Part shown: positions 45,683-55,732 of the stretch, piece by piece | Layout: every line of letters starts with the position of its first letter | Numbering within the stretch: position 1 is the first letter of the stretch | Source of the DNA: Taxawa tesnikishii (nom. ined.) | Taxonomy: Eukaryota; Ascomycota; Dothideomycetes; Dothideales | Assembly (NCBI GenBank): GCA_030247885.1 | Contig: JAPDRO010000020.1 | Span: forward strand, 310,001-374,000 | DNA length: 64,000 nt | Reading direction: 5' to 3' | The notes under the pieces: model-generated | What the model saw: only the letters and a program-made list of their open reading frames with translations | Databases searched by the model: none | What the model was told of the DNA's origin: nothing | Position numbers and translations under genes: made by a program

Positions 45683-46140
45683 ATGGCTTCCAATTCGGTC
45701 TTGGTCTTGGCGGCGGGGTCTCGCCTCACCACGCAGTATCAAGTAACAATAGTACGCATAGGCAACCGCCGTCTCTGACCGAAGTACAACATTAAGATGC
45801 CGGATCAAGACTTTGATAGGTGTTATCACAATAGAGAAGGAAATTATTCCGACTCAGTGGAGAGGGCTACAAGGTATACGCGGATTTCATCACCAACCCT
45901 TATGTGGAAGGTGGACGAGCCTGGTGCGGATGGGCGCTGTGCGAGCGGGCTGCAGCGAAAGGGAAGAAGGAGAGGAAGAAAGGGTGGAGGATCGTATCTG
46001 CTTTGCTGCACTACCCGCCACCCTGGGTATACGAGAGTGTGGAGGATTTTTCAAGGGGATATGCTGGGTTCGAGGCGAGGGAGAATTGGCATGGAGGCTG
46101 GAACGACGAGATCGAGGATTATATTGATGACGATGATTGA
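45683..46140 (+). CDS. Possible small hypothetical protein divergent from EFG1
   Basis: Tentative model. An ATG at 45683 opens MASNSVLVLAAGSRLTTQYQ, followed by a possible intron 45743-45809, then TLIGVITIEKEIIPTQWRG. One base too many near the GGG at 45864-45866 separates this from YKVYADFITNPYVEGGRAW and CGWALCERAAAKGKKERKKG, which runs to a stop at 46138 with an acidic end (EIEDYIDDDD). The amino-acid pattern is coding-like, but I do not recognise a family and the model needs both an intron and a frame correction. The start lies 134 bp from the EFG1 start codon. Confidence 0.35.
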
Positions 46141-46621
46141 TGCAAAAAGACGTCTCGCACATTTAAAGAGACGGGTCAAAGACGGTTTATTATGGTATTT
46201 CGTCATTACTTTTCTGATTGACTCGTTTCTACTCATCCATCACCTTAAACAAAGAGCAAAGAGCATAGCTGACTGCACCGTAATAGGGTGATATCGCAGC
46301 ATGCATCATTCTTCTCCTACCCCAGTTTCCCCTAATGCCATCTGCATCTTCAGAGTAACCCATTATAACTGATGAAAGTGGAACTCACTGCAAAAGAACA
46401 GAAGGGAGGAGGCCACAGCGGAGCATCAAGCAAGTTTATCGTCGCCCAGGTCGGCACAGCATTCCAACCTTCCTCGCTCTCTCAAACATTCGCCATGTCG
46501 CTATTGTTAACACCAATGGCGCTGTATAGGTTTGATTTAGCCTCAGCCGCCGCCAGCACCGCGGTCGGAACATGATCGGGCCTTCTCAATCGTCTCAATC
46601 CCGAGTATGTGTTTCAAAGTC
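46141..46621. other. Intergenic spacer
   Basis: About 480 bp between convergent tentative genes; nothing recognised. Confidence 0.45.
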
Positions 46622-47127
46622 CTACCTGAACTTGGAGCGCCGCCGAGCTTGATCGTTGTTCAAAGGCCTCATCGGGTCTGTCAATCCAATTTGTTTCGCC
46701 ACGTTTGGATTCATCGCCTGATTCGGATCGTATCGAAGACGAGTTCCTGGAAAGGTGCCATTCACAATATGAGGATTGTCAACTGTTCGGACGCTGGGCT
46801 GCTCGGTCTGCGGCTGCGTAGTCGTTGATGATATTGAAGCGGATGCAGGGGGCCCGGATATAGTGGACTTCAAAGTCTTAGGCTGGACGTCGACAGACCT
46901 AGCGGCAGGAGGCTTCGGCGCGCTGGCTGTCTTGTGTTTCTCATCGGGCAGCCGCAGATGCTGAGGAGCACCAGCCGCAGGAAGGGAAGCTCTGTTCAAC
47001 GCCATCTTCTCCTTTTCACGCGGACTAGGGCAATGCAATTAGTCAATCTGTACGTGCCAATCGTGTTGGTGACTCACGTGGATCGCTTGCGGATGATCGT
47101 GTTGACAGGTACAGCATCATGACCCAT
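46622..47127 (-). CDS. Hypothetical basic, disordered small protein
   Basis: Two exons on the minus strand (47127-47078, 47024-46622) encode 150 aa. The 53-nt intron has a GTGAGT donor, a GACTAAT branch motif and a TAG acceptor, and joins VNTIIRKRST to PREKEKMALNRASLP in frame. The middle is rich in Pro, Ser, Thr and Ala. The C-terminus has a more conserved look: HIVNGTFPGTRLRYDPNQAM and PLNNDQARRRSKFR. No known domain is recognised. The basic ends suggest a nucleic-acid-associated or nuclear protein, but that is a guess. If the intron is not used, a shorter protein could start at a later ATG. Confidence 0.5.
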
Positions 47128-48337
47128 TCACAGGGCATGCTGCAGAGCCCGGTGCAGTGCAAGATCGGTGGCTCCGTTGGTTCACTCTCCTTCGCACTGC
47201 TTTGCTCTAGCTCGGATCAAGGCTGCTTTCGTAACTCGGTGCCTGAGGGCTCGATGCAAGTGTAGTGTCCCAGCACCTTTAGTAGTCTCTCGCCACTGAG
47301 GTTGATATCCTCATAGCCTACAAGCAAGATGTCCAGACGACTCTCTGAGGGATATCCGGCGAGATGTCGAGTGCAGTGTAGCCAACAACCACGCTGCTTG
47401 CTGTCAGAGTTGCTTGAGGGATGTAACCAAACAGGTGTCGACGGTTGGAGGGAACTTACAGTAGCTGATTCTTGTTCCCTGGCTTAGTGGACACAAAAAT
47501 AGGGTCAACCCTGCAACAAATTAGCATTAGATAGAATCCCAGAAGCCAGTACTGGTGCGTTGGACCGGGATGTACGAGGCAACATACAGGTCTTCTTCGT
47601 TAGACCTGCTGCATATGCGAGCAGCATCAACATTTTGAGGGGTAGCATAATGCCTGTGTTTGCAGGACAGCTGGATATGGGGCAGCAAACGTACGGAATT
47701 GGGGACCATAGAAGTGATAGATCCATGCGGCCACCGGTTTATGCAGCCTAGACATTGAAAGACACGACATCCATCATGTCCAAGGTGGGATTGCTATTTT
47801 CATTCAAGCTCATGGTGCCGTTGGTGTGTTGTTATTCTTCTCAATACACCCCACAGTATTCTCGCTGACCACCTGCCTCCAAGGCTCAGACCTGACCATG
47901 GTGTTGTCAGGGGTTTGTTGCAGGCAAAGAGGACAAGGAGTAAATGCTGCTATGTGATAGGGAAAACGTGTGGTGCGGCAGGTTCTGGGAAGGAGTTTGT
48001 AGGTTCGCGTTCAGGGCCAAGGGTATGTTGTGTCATGGTGTTGTGTAGTTGTTGCGGCGATTATGTTTGCTTTGAAGACATATAAGCAGGAACACTCGCA
48101 TACTGGTAGGTTGCTCACAGTCCGTTCGTGATCGTCCACAGGGGACAATGGGGCTTCGGAAGATATGGGAGACATATCGGACTGGCAACATACGACGCGC
48201 CATGAAACTACGAACGCGTTCCATTCATCGTGCCATCATACCTCATCCCGAATGTGCACAAGCGCAGCTCGGGTCGTGTAGTATCAAGTTTTAAAGTCGT
48301 GGGTCAAGCTGTGTCGCCCCCTCTCCTTCAAGGTCCC
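47128..48337. other. 1.2-kb region without a firm gene
   Basis: On the minus strand, about 47230-47760, several exon-like pieces with good splice signals can be drawn (for example NVDAARICSRSNEEDL joined to VDPIFVSTKPGNKNQLL, then VVVGYTALDISPDI). They faintly recall ankyrin-repeat proteins, but no complete gene emerges. The remainder is the 3' region of the zinc-finger gene and anonymous sequence. Confidence 0.35.
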
Positions 48338-49173
48338 TCATTCATGCATTTCGACCGCCTTGATAACGTCGCCAACCTCTTCCTTCTTCGCGCGACGACG
48401 CTTACCCTGCTGAATCTCCGGTACCTCCTCGCCCTTGTGTGTGTTGAGGTGCTGCTGGAGATTGTCGTTGCGCGAGAAGGTGCTTCGGCACTGTAGGCAT
48501 TCGAAAGGCTTCTTGTCGGTATGCCGGCTCTGGTGGTGGCGCTTGAGGTGCTCGAGGCGGCGGAAGCGTTCCTTACACAGTGGACACTCGTATGGCCTGT
48601 CCCCATTTCGGCCTGGAATACGACCGCGGACACCCTTCATGGTGGACGGCTTCGAAGTAGCTGCGGGCAGCTTAGGCGGAGAAGAGACGTCGCGCTCGTC
48701 GTTTTCATCATTGTGGATTTCGTGTGCGGCCGCCTTGCCTAGCTCATCTTTCAGCTGATGGCTGGCTGCGACGTTCAAGGCATCATGGCCGTCATTGTTG
48801 GCCTGTTGTGGAGAACTGCAGCAAATCAGTGTCAATAATGTGCAACCTCTTCGGAGGTCGTCAGGGCTAAATCAGTGGCTATAATGAGGTCAAGGCACGT
48901 TTTGTTCGCCCAGTCCCGGCCGTTCATAGGCAAAAAGGGTGTTGCTCCATTGGCGTCTGCAACTGAGGCCCAGAGACGGCCGATTGTCTCAGCTCATTAA
49001 TAGTGGCAGCGGAAAATATAGACGACAAGGCTCGCCTGGCGCTGATGCAGTACACTATAACCAGTCGAGTACTTTGGATTGACTTACTCATAATCAGGCT
49101 CGGCGGCGCGAAGAAGTAGGTCAGCGAGATTCTTGATCTTCGCTTCGCGATTCTTGGGGTTGCGTAGTTCCAT
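48338..49173 (-). CDS. Small C2H2 zinc-finger protein, Msn2/Seb1-like finger pair
   Basis: Two exons on the minus strand (49173-49088, 48815-48338) with a 272-nt intron encode 187 aa. The N-terminal exon is short and basic (MELRNPKNREAKIKNLADLL). The second exon holds a Pro/Ser linker and two fingers: YECPLCKERFRRLEHLKRHH and FECLQCRSTFSRNDNLQQHL. The R..EHLKRH / SR.DNL.QH recognition helices are those of the Msn2/Msn4/SebA group, which bind the stress element AGGGG. The C-terminus is Lys/Arg/Glu-rich. The protein is much shorter than true Msn2 orthologues and has no obvious activation region, so further 5' exons may exist or it may act as a repressor or competitor. The ATG at 49173 is the first in frame after a possible acceptor. 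Confidence 0.72.
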
Positions 49174-49707
49174 TTGGAACTGTTGCCTTGGTATAGTCAG
49201 AGAAACACGTCGCTTTCTTGCGAAGAGCTCTCTGAACAGGGGAGAGTACATGTGGTCCAGGAAGTTGTTGGAGAATGTGAAAGTGGGTAAGAAAAAACAA
49301 GGTAGTGTGAACATCAAGCTTACCCAGCGCAACACGGTCTCAGAATTCGATTAGAGTATGGACAATGAAACTGATCTACCTTCTCGCCATCTGTCTCTCG
49401 TAACCCTGTTCCTTCTACTCTCCCCAGATGTCTTTGATTCTTTGGAGGTTCGATCGCATTGTTTCCCTGGACTATTAGTGTGTTGAGAGGACGGATTTTG
49501 CAGTGCGAGATGGTGCTCTGCACATCAACGATCCGCGACAATCTCGATCGTTAACCCTGTACATAGCGAGCGCGTGTAGGTACCTTGAGAAGTTACGGGG
49601 CGGAGTGACGCTCTGGAAGATGCGATCAGACGTCTTGACAATCTAGTACTGGAGAGGAAGCCGGACGCGTGAGTAGGGGCAGACACGTTGATCATGCAAA
49701 ATCGACT
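49174..49707. other. Intergenic spacer upstream of zinc-finger gene
   Basis: About 530 bp. An open frame continues upstream of the zinc-finger ATG to 49335 but shows a membrane-like chance composition. No further gene was recognised. Confidence 0.4.
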
Positions 49708-50219
49708 TTAGTAACCGAATTCCCAGATGTCCTTTTGATAATCTTCAGTCAAGTCTTTGTCCTCGCCATATCTGGGGAAAACAGCGTCAGCGACATTCAC
49801 CTAAGCGTGTGCACACAGTCACATACGTTTCCTGCCACTTGACGAAGCCTCCGTCCAGCACGTATACCGTCTGTCCTTTGACTGCGGGGGCTTCGCCAGC
49901 TCCTCCATCCTTCTCTTCGACCTTTCCGCCCAGCAATCTCTCTTGCGCGAAGGTATTTCAGAGCAGCGCTAGGACCTCTTTGCTGGCTGAGGGCGCAATG
50001 GAAAACGACGGTGTCCTTGTCCTGAAGGGTCCTGACAAGTTCGGGCATCTTGTAGTCGTGTGTGTGTGTGGGGACATTCGTGCCCCCTGCGATATGACCG
50101 CCTACATAGTCGGAATCGCGGACATCGATAACCGCCAGGTTCTTGTCCTTTGATCGCACAAGAGGAGCAAGCTTGTCAGGCGTTATCCGTGGCAGGGAGG
50201 CTATGCTGATGTTGGACAT
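49708..50219 (-). CDS. Cdc25/Acr2-type rhodanese phosphatase (Ych1-like; short-repeat frame break)
   Basis: On the minus strand from 50219; the intron is 49772-49826. A single rhodanese domain: DKLAPLVRSKDKNLAVIDVRDSDYVGGHIAG, then the active loop VFHCALSQQRGPSAA, a CX5R motif with Cys-Ala-Leu-Ser-Gln-Gln-Arg as in Cdc25-like and arsenate-reductase (Acr2) enzymes. The frame shifts after KYLRARE inside an AG repeat (49937-49944); two missing bases there would give RERLLGGKVEEKDGG and then QTVYVLDGGFVKWQETYGED, the usual last strand, ending DIWEFGY. The short single-domain form resembles fission yeast Ibp1 and budding yeast Ych1, cytosolic/nuclear phosphatases of unclear substrate; arsenate reduction is possible. 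About 150 aa, normal for the group. Confidence 0.85.
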
Positions 50220-50583
50220 TTTCAGTGTGGTATGACCTGGATGTAAGCGGCTCAGCGGTGGCAGATATCCCTCCTGTGCTGCTGGAAGATATGAGAAGCA
50301 AACAGCTACCTGCCAACGTTTGTTGGTGTCAATAGCACTGTCACCCACGATGGACGATTGGATGTGAAGTCAGTCGTCCGGACCTTCCCAAGACGGCGCG
50401 AACTCCCATCTTCTTGGCACCAAGACAATCGGAAACTGCACGAGCGACGGTCTTGCACATTCGATTCGCGAGGACAGTTGCCGTGTGTTCGATTAAGGCG
50501 TTATCAGAAACGCGTCGGAATATCTCAGATGCACGCAAAAGGCTTGCTGCATTGCGCTTGGCATGCTGTGAGCGGCGCATCTA

Positions 50584-51481
50584 CTACAGCTTGGCTGCCT
50601 TCCAGTTCGGCTTCCGCTTCTCAACGAACGCGCGAATGCCCTCTTTGATGTTCTCTCCTTCGACAAGTCTAGGATACCAGGTATCCGCAACCATCTTAGT
50701 GGCCTCGTCCGCGCCGATGCCTTCCCAGCCTAGCTTTACGCCCTCGCGACTGACAATAACAGCGTCGGGGCTGTTCTCGGCAATCATTTTCGCATACTCA
50801 ACAGCCGCCTCTACGACCTCGCCTTCTTTGTCGCCAACTACCTTGTTGATCAGACCCCATTGCCTGGCCTCTTCGGCGGGTACAATGCGGCCTGTCAACG
50901 CCATCTCCATCGCTCGTTGCTTGCCAATGGTGCGCACAATTCGAGGCAAAGCGCCAGCAAGCGCGATGACACCACGCTTGACCTCCGGCAAAGCGATTGT
51001 AGCCTTGGAGGACGCGATGACGAGATCGCAGTTTACGATCATCTCGCAGCCTCCTCCGTAACAGATGCCATTGACAGCTGCGATGACCGGTTTCCGACCC
51101 GAGCGTCTTGACAATGCGCCAAAGCCGGCGGGAGGCATCGGTCGCGAACCGCCCTTAGCATTCGAATCATTCCACTCTGGACCCGATGCTTAGTCGAGGT
51201 ACGATTTAGGAAAGAGTGGCGCAGAGCATACCCTTGAGATCCGCGCCAGCGCAGAAAGCTCGCCCCGTGCCGGTGATGATGCCTACGCGTAGCGAGGGCT
51301 CTTTATCCAACCACGTCCATACCCGATCGAGCTCCTCGTTTCCTTCCGTGTTGATACAATTCAACTGTTTCGGCCTGTTCAATCGTACAAGCAGTACATC
51401 TGGGGCCGGATAGGACAGGACGCAGTATTTGGTCCCTGGCGGTTGAATCTCAAACTTGGGTTCCCAAGAAATCGGAGCCAT
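50584..51481 (-). CDS. Enoyl-CoA hydratase/isomerase family protein
   Basis: Two exons on the minus strand (51481-51232, 51176-50584) encode 280 aa with no break. The crotonase fold shows VLLVRLNRPKQLNCINTEGNEEL, the oxyanion-hole segments AFCAGADLK and NGICYGGGCEMIVNCDL, and the catalytic Glu region ATIALPEVKRGVIA. The intron falls just after GADLK and splicing gives GADLKEWNDSN, as in relatives. It hydrates 2-enoyl-CoA in beta-oxidation or a related pathway. No C-terminal SKL-type peroxisome signal is present (it ends WKAAKL, and AKL resembles a weak PTS1, so peroxisomal import is possible). No clear mitochondrial presequence is visible. The substrate range is not deducible. Confidence 0.92.
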
Positions 51482-52428
51482 CTTGCGGTGTGTTGTTGAC
51501 AGAGCTAGTTGAGAGCTTACGGGCTCCTTTATGTCTTTCTTTGCTGATGTGTGATCAATGCTGACAGTAGTCCTCGGAGCGTACTCGGTTGGCTGGTTTG
51601 CGGGGAACATTGGCGTGAGATCGTCAACCTCGGGATCAGCGATACACTCGTCCTCCAAAGTCCCCTGAAGATACAGTCTCCATCTCCTTGTCTCTTCCTC
51701 ATCCTGACAACTGCTTGTCTTCTTATAGCAGTTTATTGCACTCCTTCATGGGTTGTCAGAGGCCAGCATCAACTGAATTTGATGCCCGTAGCTTCTATTC
51801 CTCGCTTCTGGCAGACATGCGTCCCACGCAATGTCATGCTCTCAGCGAAGGGGAACAAGTCCATTCCAATGCCTTACATCAAGGCGTATACATGTATAAG
51901 AGGGTCGTAGGAGGCAGAAACAAGAGGAATGCGGCCAGCTCAGGGGTATATACTCCATTAGGGCCGATGTAACTAATGCAGCAGAATGCTTCATCTCATT
52001 CGAAGGACAGGCAAGAGGAAAACACATTTGTAACAAGGCAAGTAACTTGCGCGTTTTAACCAACAGAACAAATTCCAGAAACTATGGTTTCCATCTACTG
52101 GACACTACCATATCTGGCCCAGAAAGATCCAGGGGTCCAAAGTGCTCTCAAACCAGGCCTTCTCAACCCGAAAAACGACCTATCCCAACGCAAGCCAGCA
52201 ATTTGGGATGCAGTATGTCTCCTTGGAAATGCTACTTGCAGTCTGTCCTTCCCGCCCCCATCACCTGCGGCCGAGCTACTGACGGCGTCTCATGACACGT
52301 CTGAAGGTGCCCCTGGCCTCACGAAAGATCCTTTGCCTTTCGGCAGGCTGTTCAGGCTCTTGGGAGACCTGCGGAGAAGGCTGTCGAGTTAGGCTCCTTG
52401 CTTGGCGGCGCTGCCCCAGCTCCAATGA
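51482..52428. other. Intergenic region upstream of enoyl-CoA hydratase
   Basis: About 950 bp. Short open frames on both strands show no motif or splice support. Nothing recognised. Confidence 0.45.
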
Positions 52429-52938
52429 TCACCAGTCCCTCTCGTCGCTCTCCTGCACCTCTCTCTGTTGCAATAGGCGGCTATGCACATCCGCAGCGTG
52501 CTCCTGAATCTGAGTACGCTGCTCGGGAGTAGTGGCTTGCTGCAGCTGCTGGACAGCCCACTCGTGAATGCCCTCTACGCGCTCCTGGATCGCGTCTTCT
52601 CTCTCGATGTGCATCTCCCGTCGGCGCTTGTTGAAGTCGCGCAACTCTGCGCGGTGGTGCTGGGCTGCCATGCGACGATCGCCCATTCACTCAATGCGGC
52701 CATCCTCCATCTCTTCCCACGTCTTGAGGCGGTCCTCGTTCACCTCCATCCACTCCCCCATCGTAGTATTCAGGATCGCTCGGTGGCCTCCTCGCACGAA
52801 GATGGCGGTCTGGAAGACCATAACTTCGACAAAGGGAGCATCTACCTGGAATGCGAATTGCTGGCCGTCGGGGACCGTTATGTTTGGTAAGGGAAGGTTG
52901 GTTCTTGCTCCGATAATGTCGTTCTGGAACGCGTTCAT
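52429..52938 (-). CDS. Hypothetical protein split by an in-frame TGA
   Basis: On the minus strand from the ATG at 52938, an 83-aa frame (MNAFQNDIIGARTNLPLPNI ... EEMEDGRIE) ends at TGA (52689-52687). The very next codon is ATG, and the same frame continues 85 aa to 52429 as a charged helical protein (RDFNKRRREMHIEREDAIQE, then WAVQQLQQATTPEQRTQIQE). Both parts look coding and share one frame, so a single ~168-aa protein, two small tandem proteins, or stop read-through/reinitiation are all possible. The stop is followed by A, not the CTA of classic read-through sites. No known domain is recognised; the first part has a beta-rich look (QQFAFQVDAPFVEVMVFQTA). An upstream in-frame extension to 53055 exists. 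Confidence 0.5.
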
Positions 52939-53413
52939 GCTGTTTACGTTGTGTCCTTTTGCTGGGGTAGATCGCAGGGTGTGAGTAGTCTTTTTTTTTG
53001 CTGAGCTGGTAAGGCGGCGGCCCAGCCGTGTTGAATTCTGAGGGTGTTTGTGCAAGGAAGTGCTGCTAGGCGGAGAGTTTTGCTATTGTGAGTACCCATC
53101 TTGATGATAGGTGAGAACGCTCTGTTCTGTCGTGCTCACCTACAACGGCGATCTCCTTTTAGTTACGGTGTTTGTTTCCATATCACCTCGTTCAACGGTC
53201 CCCGACCGGCAGCAGAGACACTTCTATGGACCTCTCCGCATGTGTACTCGGTTTTGGAGGCTTGAGCGGAGGTTCCACACTACGACATCATCATACAAAT
53301 ATCAGAACTAACTTGCTACATCTCTACACGATACGGCAGATGCATGAGCCAACAACTCAGTCTTTGACGGATAGAAGATACAAGATTACGACGCACCCCT
53401 CGAGGAAAGATCA
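52939..53413. other. Intergenic spacer
   Basis: About 475 bp upstream of the split gene and downstream of the kinase-like gene; includes a T9 run near 52989-52999. No gene recognised. Confidence 0.45.
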
Positions 53414-55083
53414 CTACGTCTTGCACATGCCCTCCAGCAACACCAACAATCCATAAGCACCAGGATCCGGTGTACCCCTAGTCGCACTCTCATCCAGATA
53501 CGTGCTCCTGCCCAGCTTCGCCTCGAGCTCCTTCGTACCCTCGACACCCTTCTTCGCATCGCCCAACGCTTTCTGCGTATCCCCGCCGGATTTCCTCAAG
53601 GTCTCCACGAACGGAATCAAACAATCCAACATCGTTCGGTCACCCAATCTTGCATTGGTGTATCTGAGCAGCTGCTCCAGAGCACCATTCAAAGCGGCCG
53701 GAACGGAAGACTCGGAAGCGAGCGTCGAAGAAAGAGCGGTCAAGAAGATACAATAAAGCGCACCGGAGGTACCGCCCATGTTTACCTCTAGGTCATGCAC
53801 CAGCTCGCCCAATGTCTCAGGCAGCTGCGAGAGATCCTTGTTCGCTATGAATTTTAGCACTTGCTTCGCCCCGTCCCGCAGCGTGTACCCGCAATCACCA
53901 TCGCCGACAATCTCGTCGTACTTGGTAATGGTGGGCTCCTCGGAGATAACAGCGTTGCAGGCAGACTCGATGCGCTTACGAACTTGTCCGTCGTTAAACT
54001 TCATCGCTGAGGATGGCGAGAGCACCTTTGCCAGACTCTGACCCTCGGTTGTCTCTTCGGCAAGGGGGCTTGTCGGCTTTGGTTGCGGCTGCAGATGGTG
54101 TGTCGAGACGGGGCAGATTGAAATGGCGAAGCCTCTGGCCAATTTGTCATGCTGTAGAAGTGTTGACGTTGAAAGAGCATAAGGTATGTTCTGCGCGTCT
54201 GATCTCGGTCAGTTACAGACAATCCAAACCAACGACTGGCGCAAGCGCAAGATACATACCAAGATACTTTGCTATTTCCAGGCCGAGGATATAGTTCTCG
54301 AGTCGAGAAAGGCCATTGACATCGGAGTAGTGCACCGAATAAGTTACTGAGCCCTGCTGAGAGGTTTGAGACCTCATTACATGCTTCAGGTCCCGCTCAA
54401 TGGCATGTTTTGCTTTTTCGAAGCCGGCGTGGCCCTCGGCGTGTACGACTGCTGGGTTCGCCTCTGCCTTCTCTACATGGAAGGTCGAGTGAGCAGTGCT
54501 TGCCCCTTTGTCAAAATGCTTCAGCAGCTCGACAATCTGGTGTATGGAGGATCTACGAATGAACATCAGTCCCTTCGGCTCGAACAATGACTATCTCTGG
54601 CGAGCAGGCTGCTTACTTTGTCGATTCGCTGGCGGCACCCAGCATATGGAGTACGTGATCCAGTTCCAAGTCGCCATTTACCTCCGCTTCGACTAGATCC
54701 GCTTCATGAACTCCGACCCTTCTCTTCCTGCCAGATCTGACCACAACAAGGCCGGGGAAATTCGCGTGTCCACTCGTTTGGATTGCATGCGCGATGTCTT
54801 TTGCAGTGAGCAGTCCTGCACCTCTTTGCTCCGTAACAACAGCCGTCACGTGCTTATCTGAAAGCAGTTTACTCGAGAAATTCCCCAGCGTCCCCACTGC
54901 TGCGATCCGGACATGGTTGCTGTCTGCTTGTGCTTGATCGACCAGTATCGTCTGCCCTTTCGCGGTCTGGACCGTCTTTACTGATGGTCTGATCAGTGGG
55001 AATAACTTGTTCCATCGCGATGGATTTTCCAGATCCAGATCCTTGTCTGGGAATGGAATTGTTTGTTCTACTACAACAGCCAT
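53414..55083 (-). CDS. Dihydroxyacetone-kinase-family protein with normal DhaL and divergent N-terminal half
   Basis: Three exons on the minus strand (55083-54617, 54552-54260, 54198-53414) encode 514 aa in a continuous frame. The C-terminal ~190 residues are a DhaL (ATP-binding) domain: ITKYDEIVGDGDCGYTLRDG with the metal-binding Asp residues, and EVNMGGTSGALYCIFLTALS. The N-terminal half aligns only loosely to DhaK: GNFSSKLLSDKHVTAVVTEQ and later VNGLSRLENYILGLEIAKYL, DAQNIPYALSTSTLLQ. The Gly-rich GGGSGHEP motif of true DhaK, and a clear substrate-binding His, are not visible. Typical fungal DAK is ~580-600 aa, so this one is short. It may phosphorylate another small sugar or triose, or be regulatory. 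The second intron was placed by frame: the GATCAG acceptor at 54199 gives YLDAQNIPYALS. A TATA-like element lies just upstream. Confidence 0.78.
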
Positions 55084-55732
55084 GATGAATCTTGGAGTGA
55101 ATGTATATATAGAGAGATTGGGATTTGAAAAAGCTATCTCCTACTGGAGTAAGAATTATGATTACCGTCCAAACATCATGCCCACCGGGGCATTGGTCTG
55201 TTTTCATTTCCAGATCAATGCCCCTCACCCCGCATGTTCATCTCCATTACCTGTCGGTTTACCCAATCAGGCAATTCGGCCAGGACCCTGAGAGCTTTCC
55301 CGCGGCTTTCTCGCAACGTCATGCCACACACGCTCCCTGCATACTCCGTCGGTCTTGCAACAACCACGCTACGCACGTCTGCTTCAAATCGAAATTTGGT
55401 GCTCGTGTCTGGCACATGCTGCAACTGTATCCGGGGACGCAGCTACCGGAACTCGGCGCTATGGATGAAGCTGTAGCGGGGTAAAGGGCGGGGTCTGTTG
55501 ACGAGCTCCGTTCCGTTGGCCAGACCAGATAAGGCAGGTAGGTATATGTTTGGTTCCAATTTCCTTTGCACGCACGTTGTCAATCAAGATTGTTCCTTGC
55601 AAGAACACGCCCTGTCAACTACTCTCCGCTCGAGACCACAGCGCCTACATCCACAACCCAACCGGATACACCTCTATCGCATACCACCTTCTGATTCCCA
55701 CGTCTGAGCAAAACCACACCATTCCATCCACA
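55084..55732. promoter_or_regulatory. Divergent promoter region between DAK-like and OsmC genes
   Basis: About 650 bp between divergent start codons. It includes TATATATA at 55104-55111, 21-28 bp from the DAK-like ATG. Confidence 0.5.
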
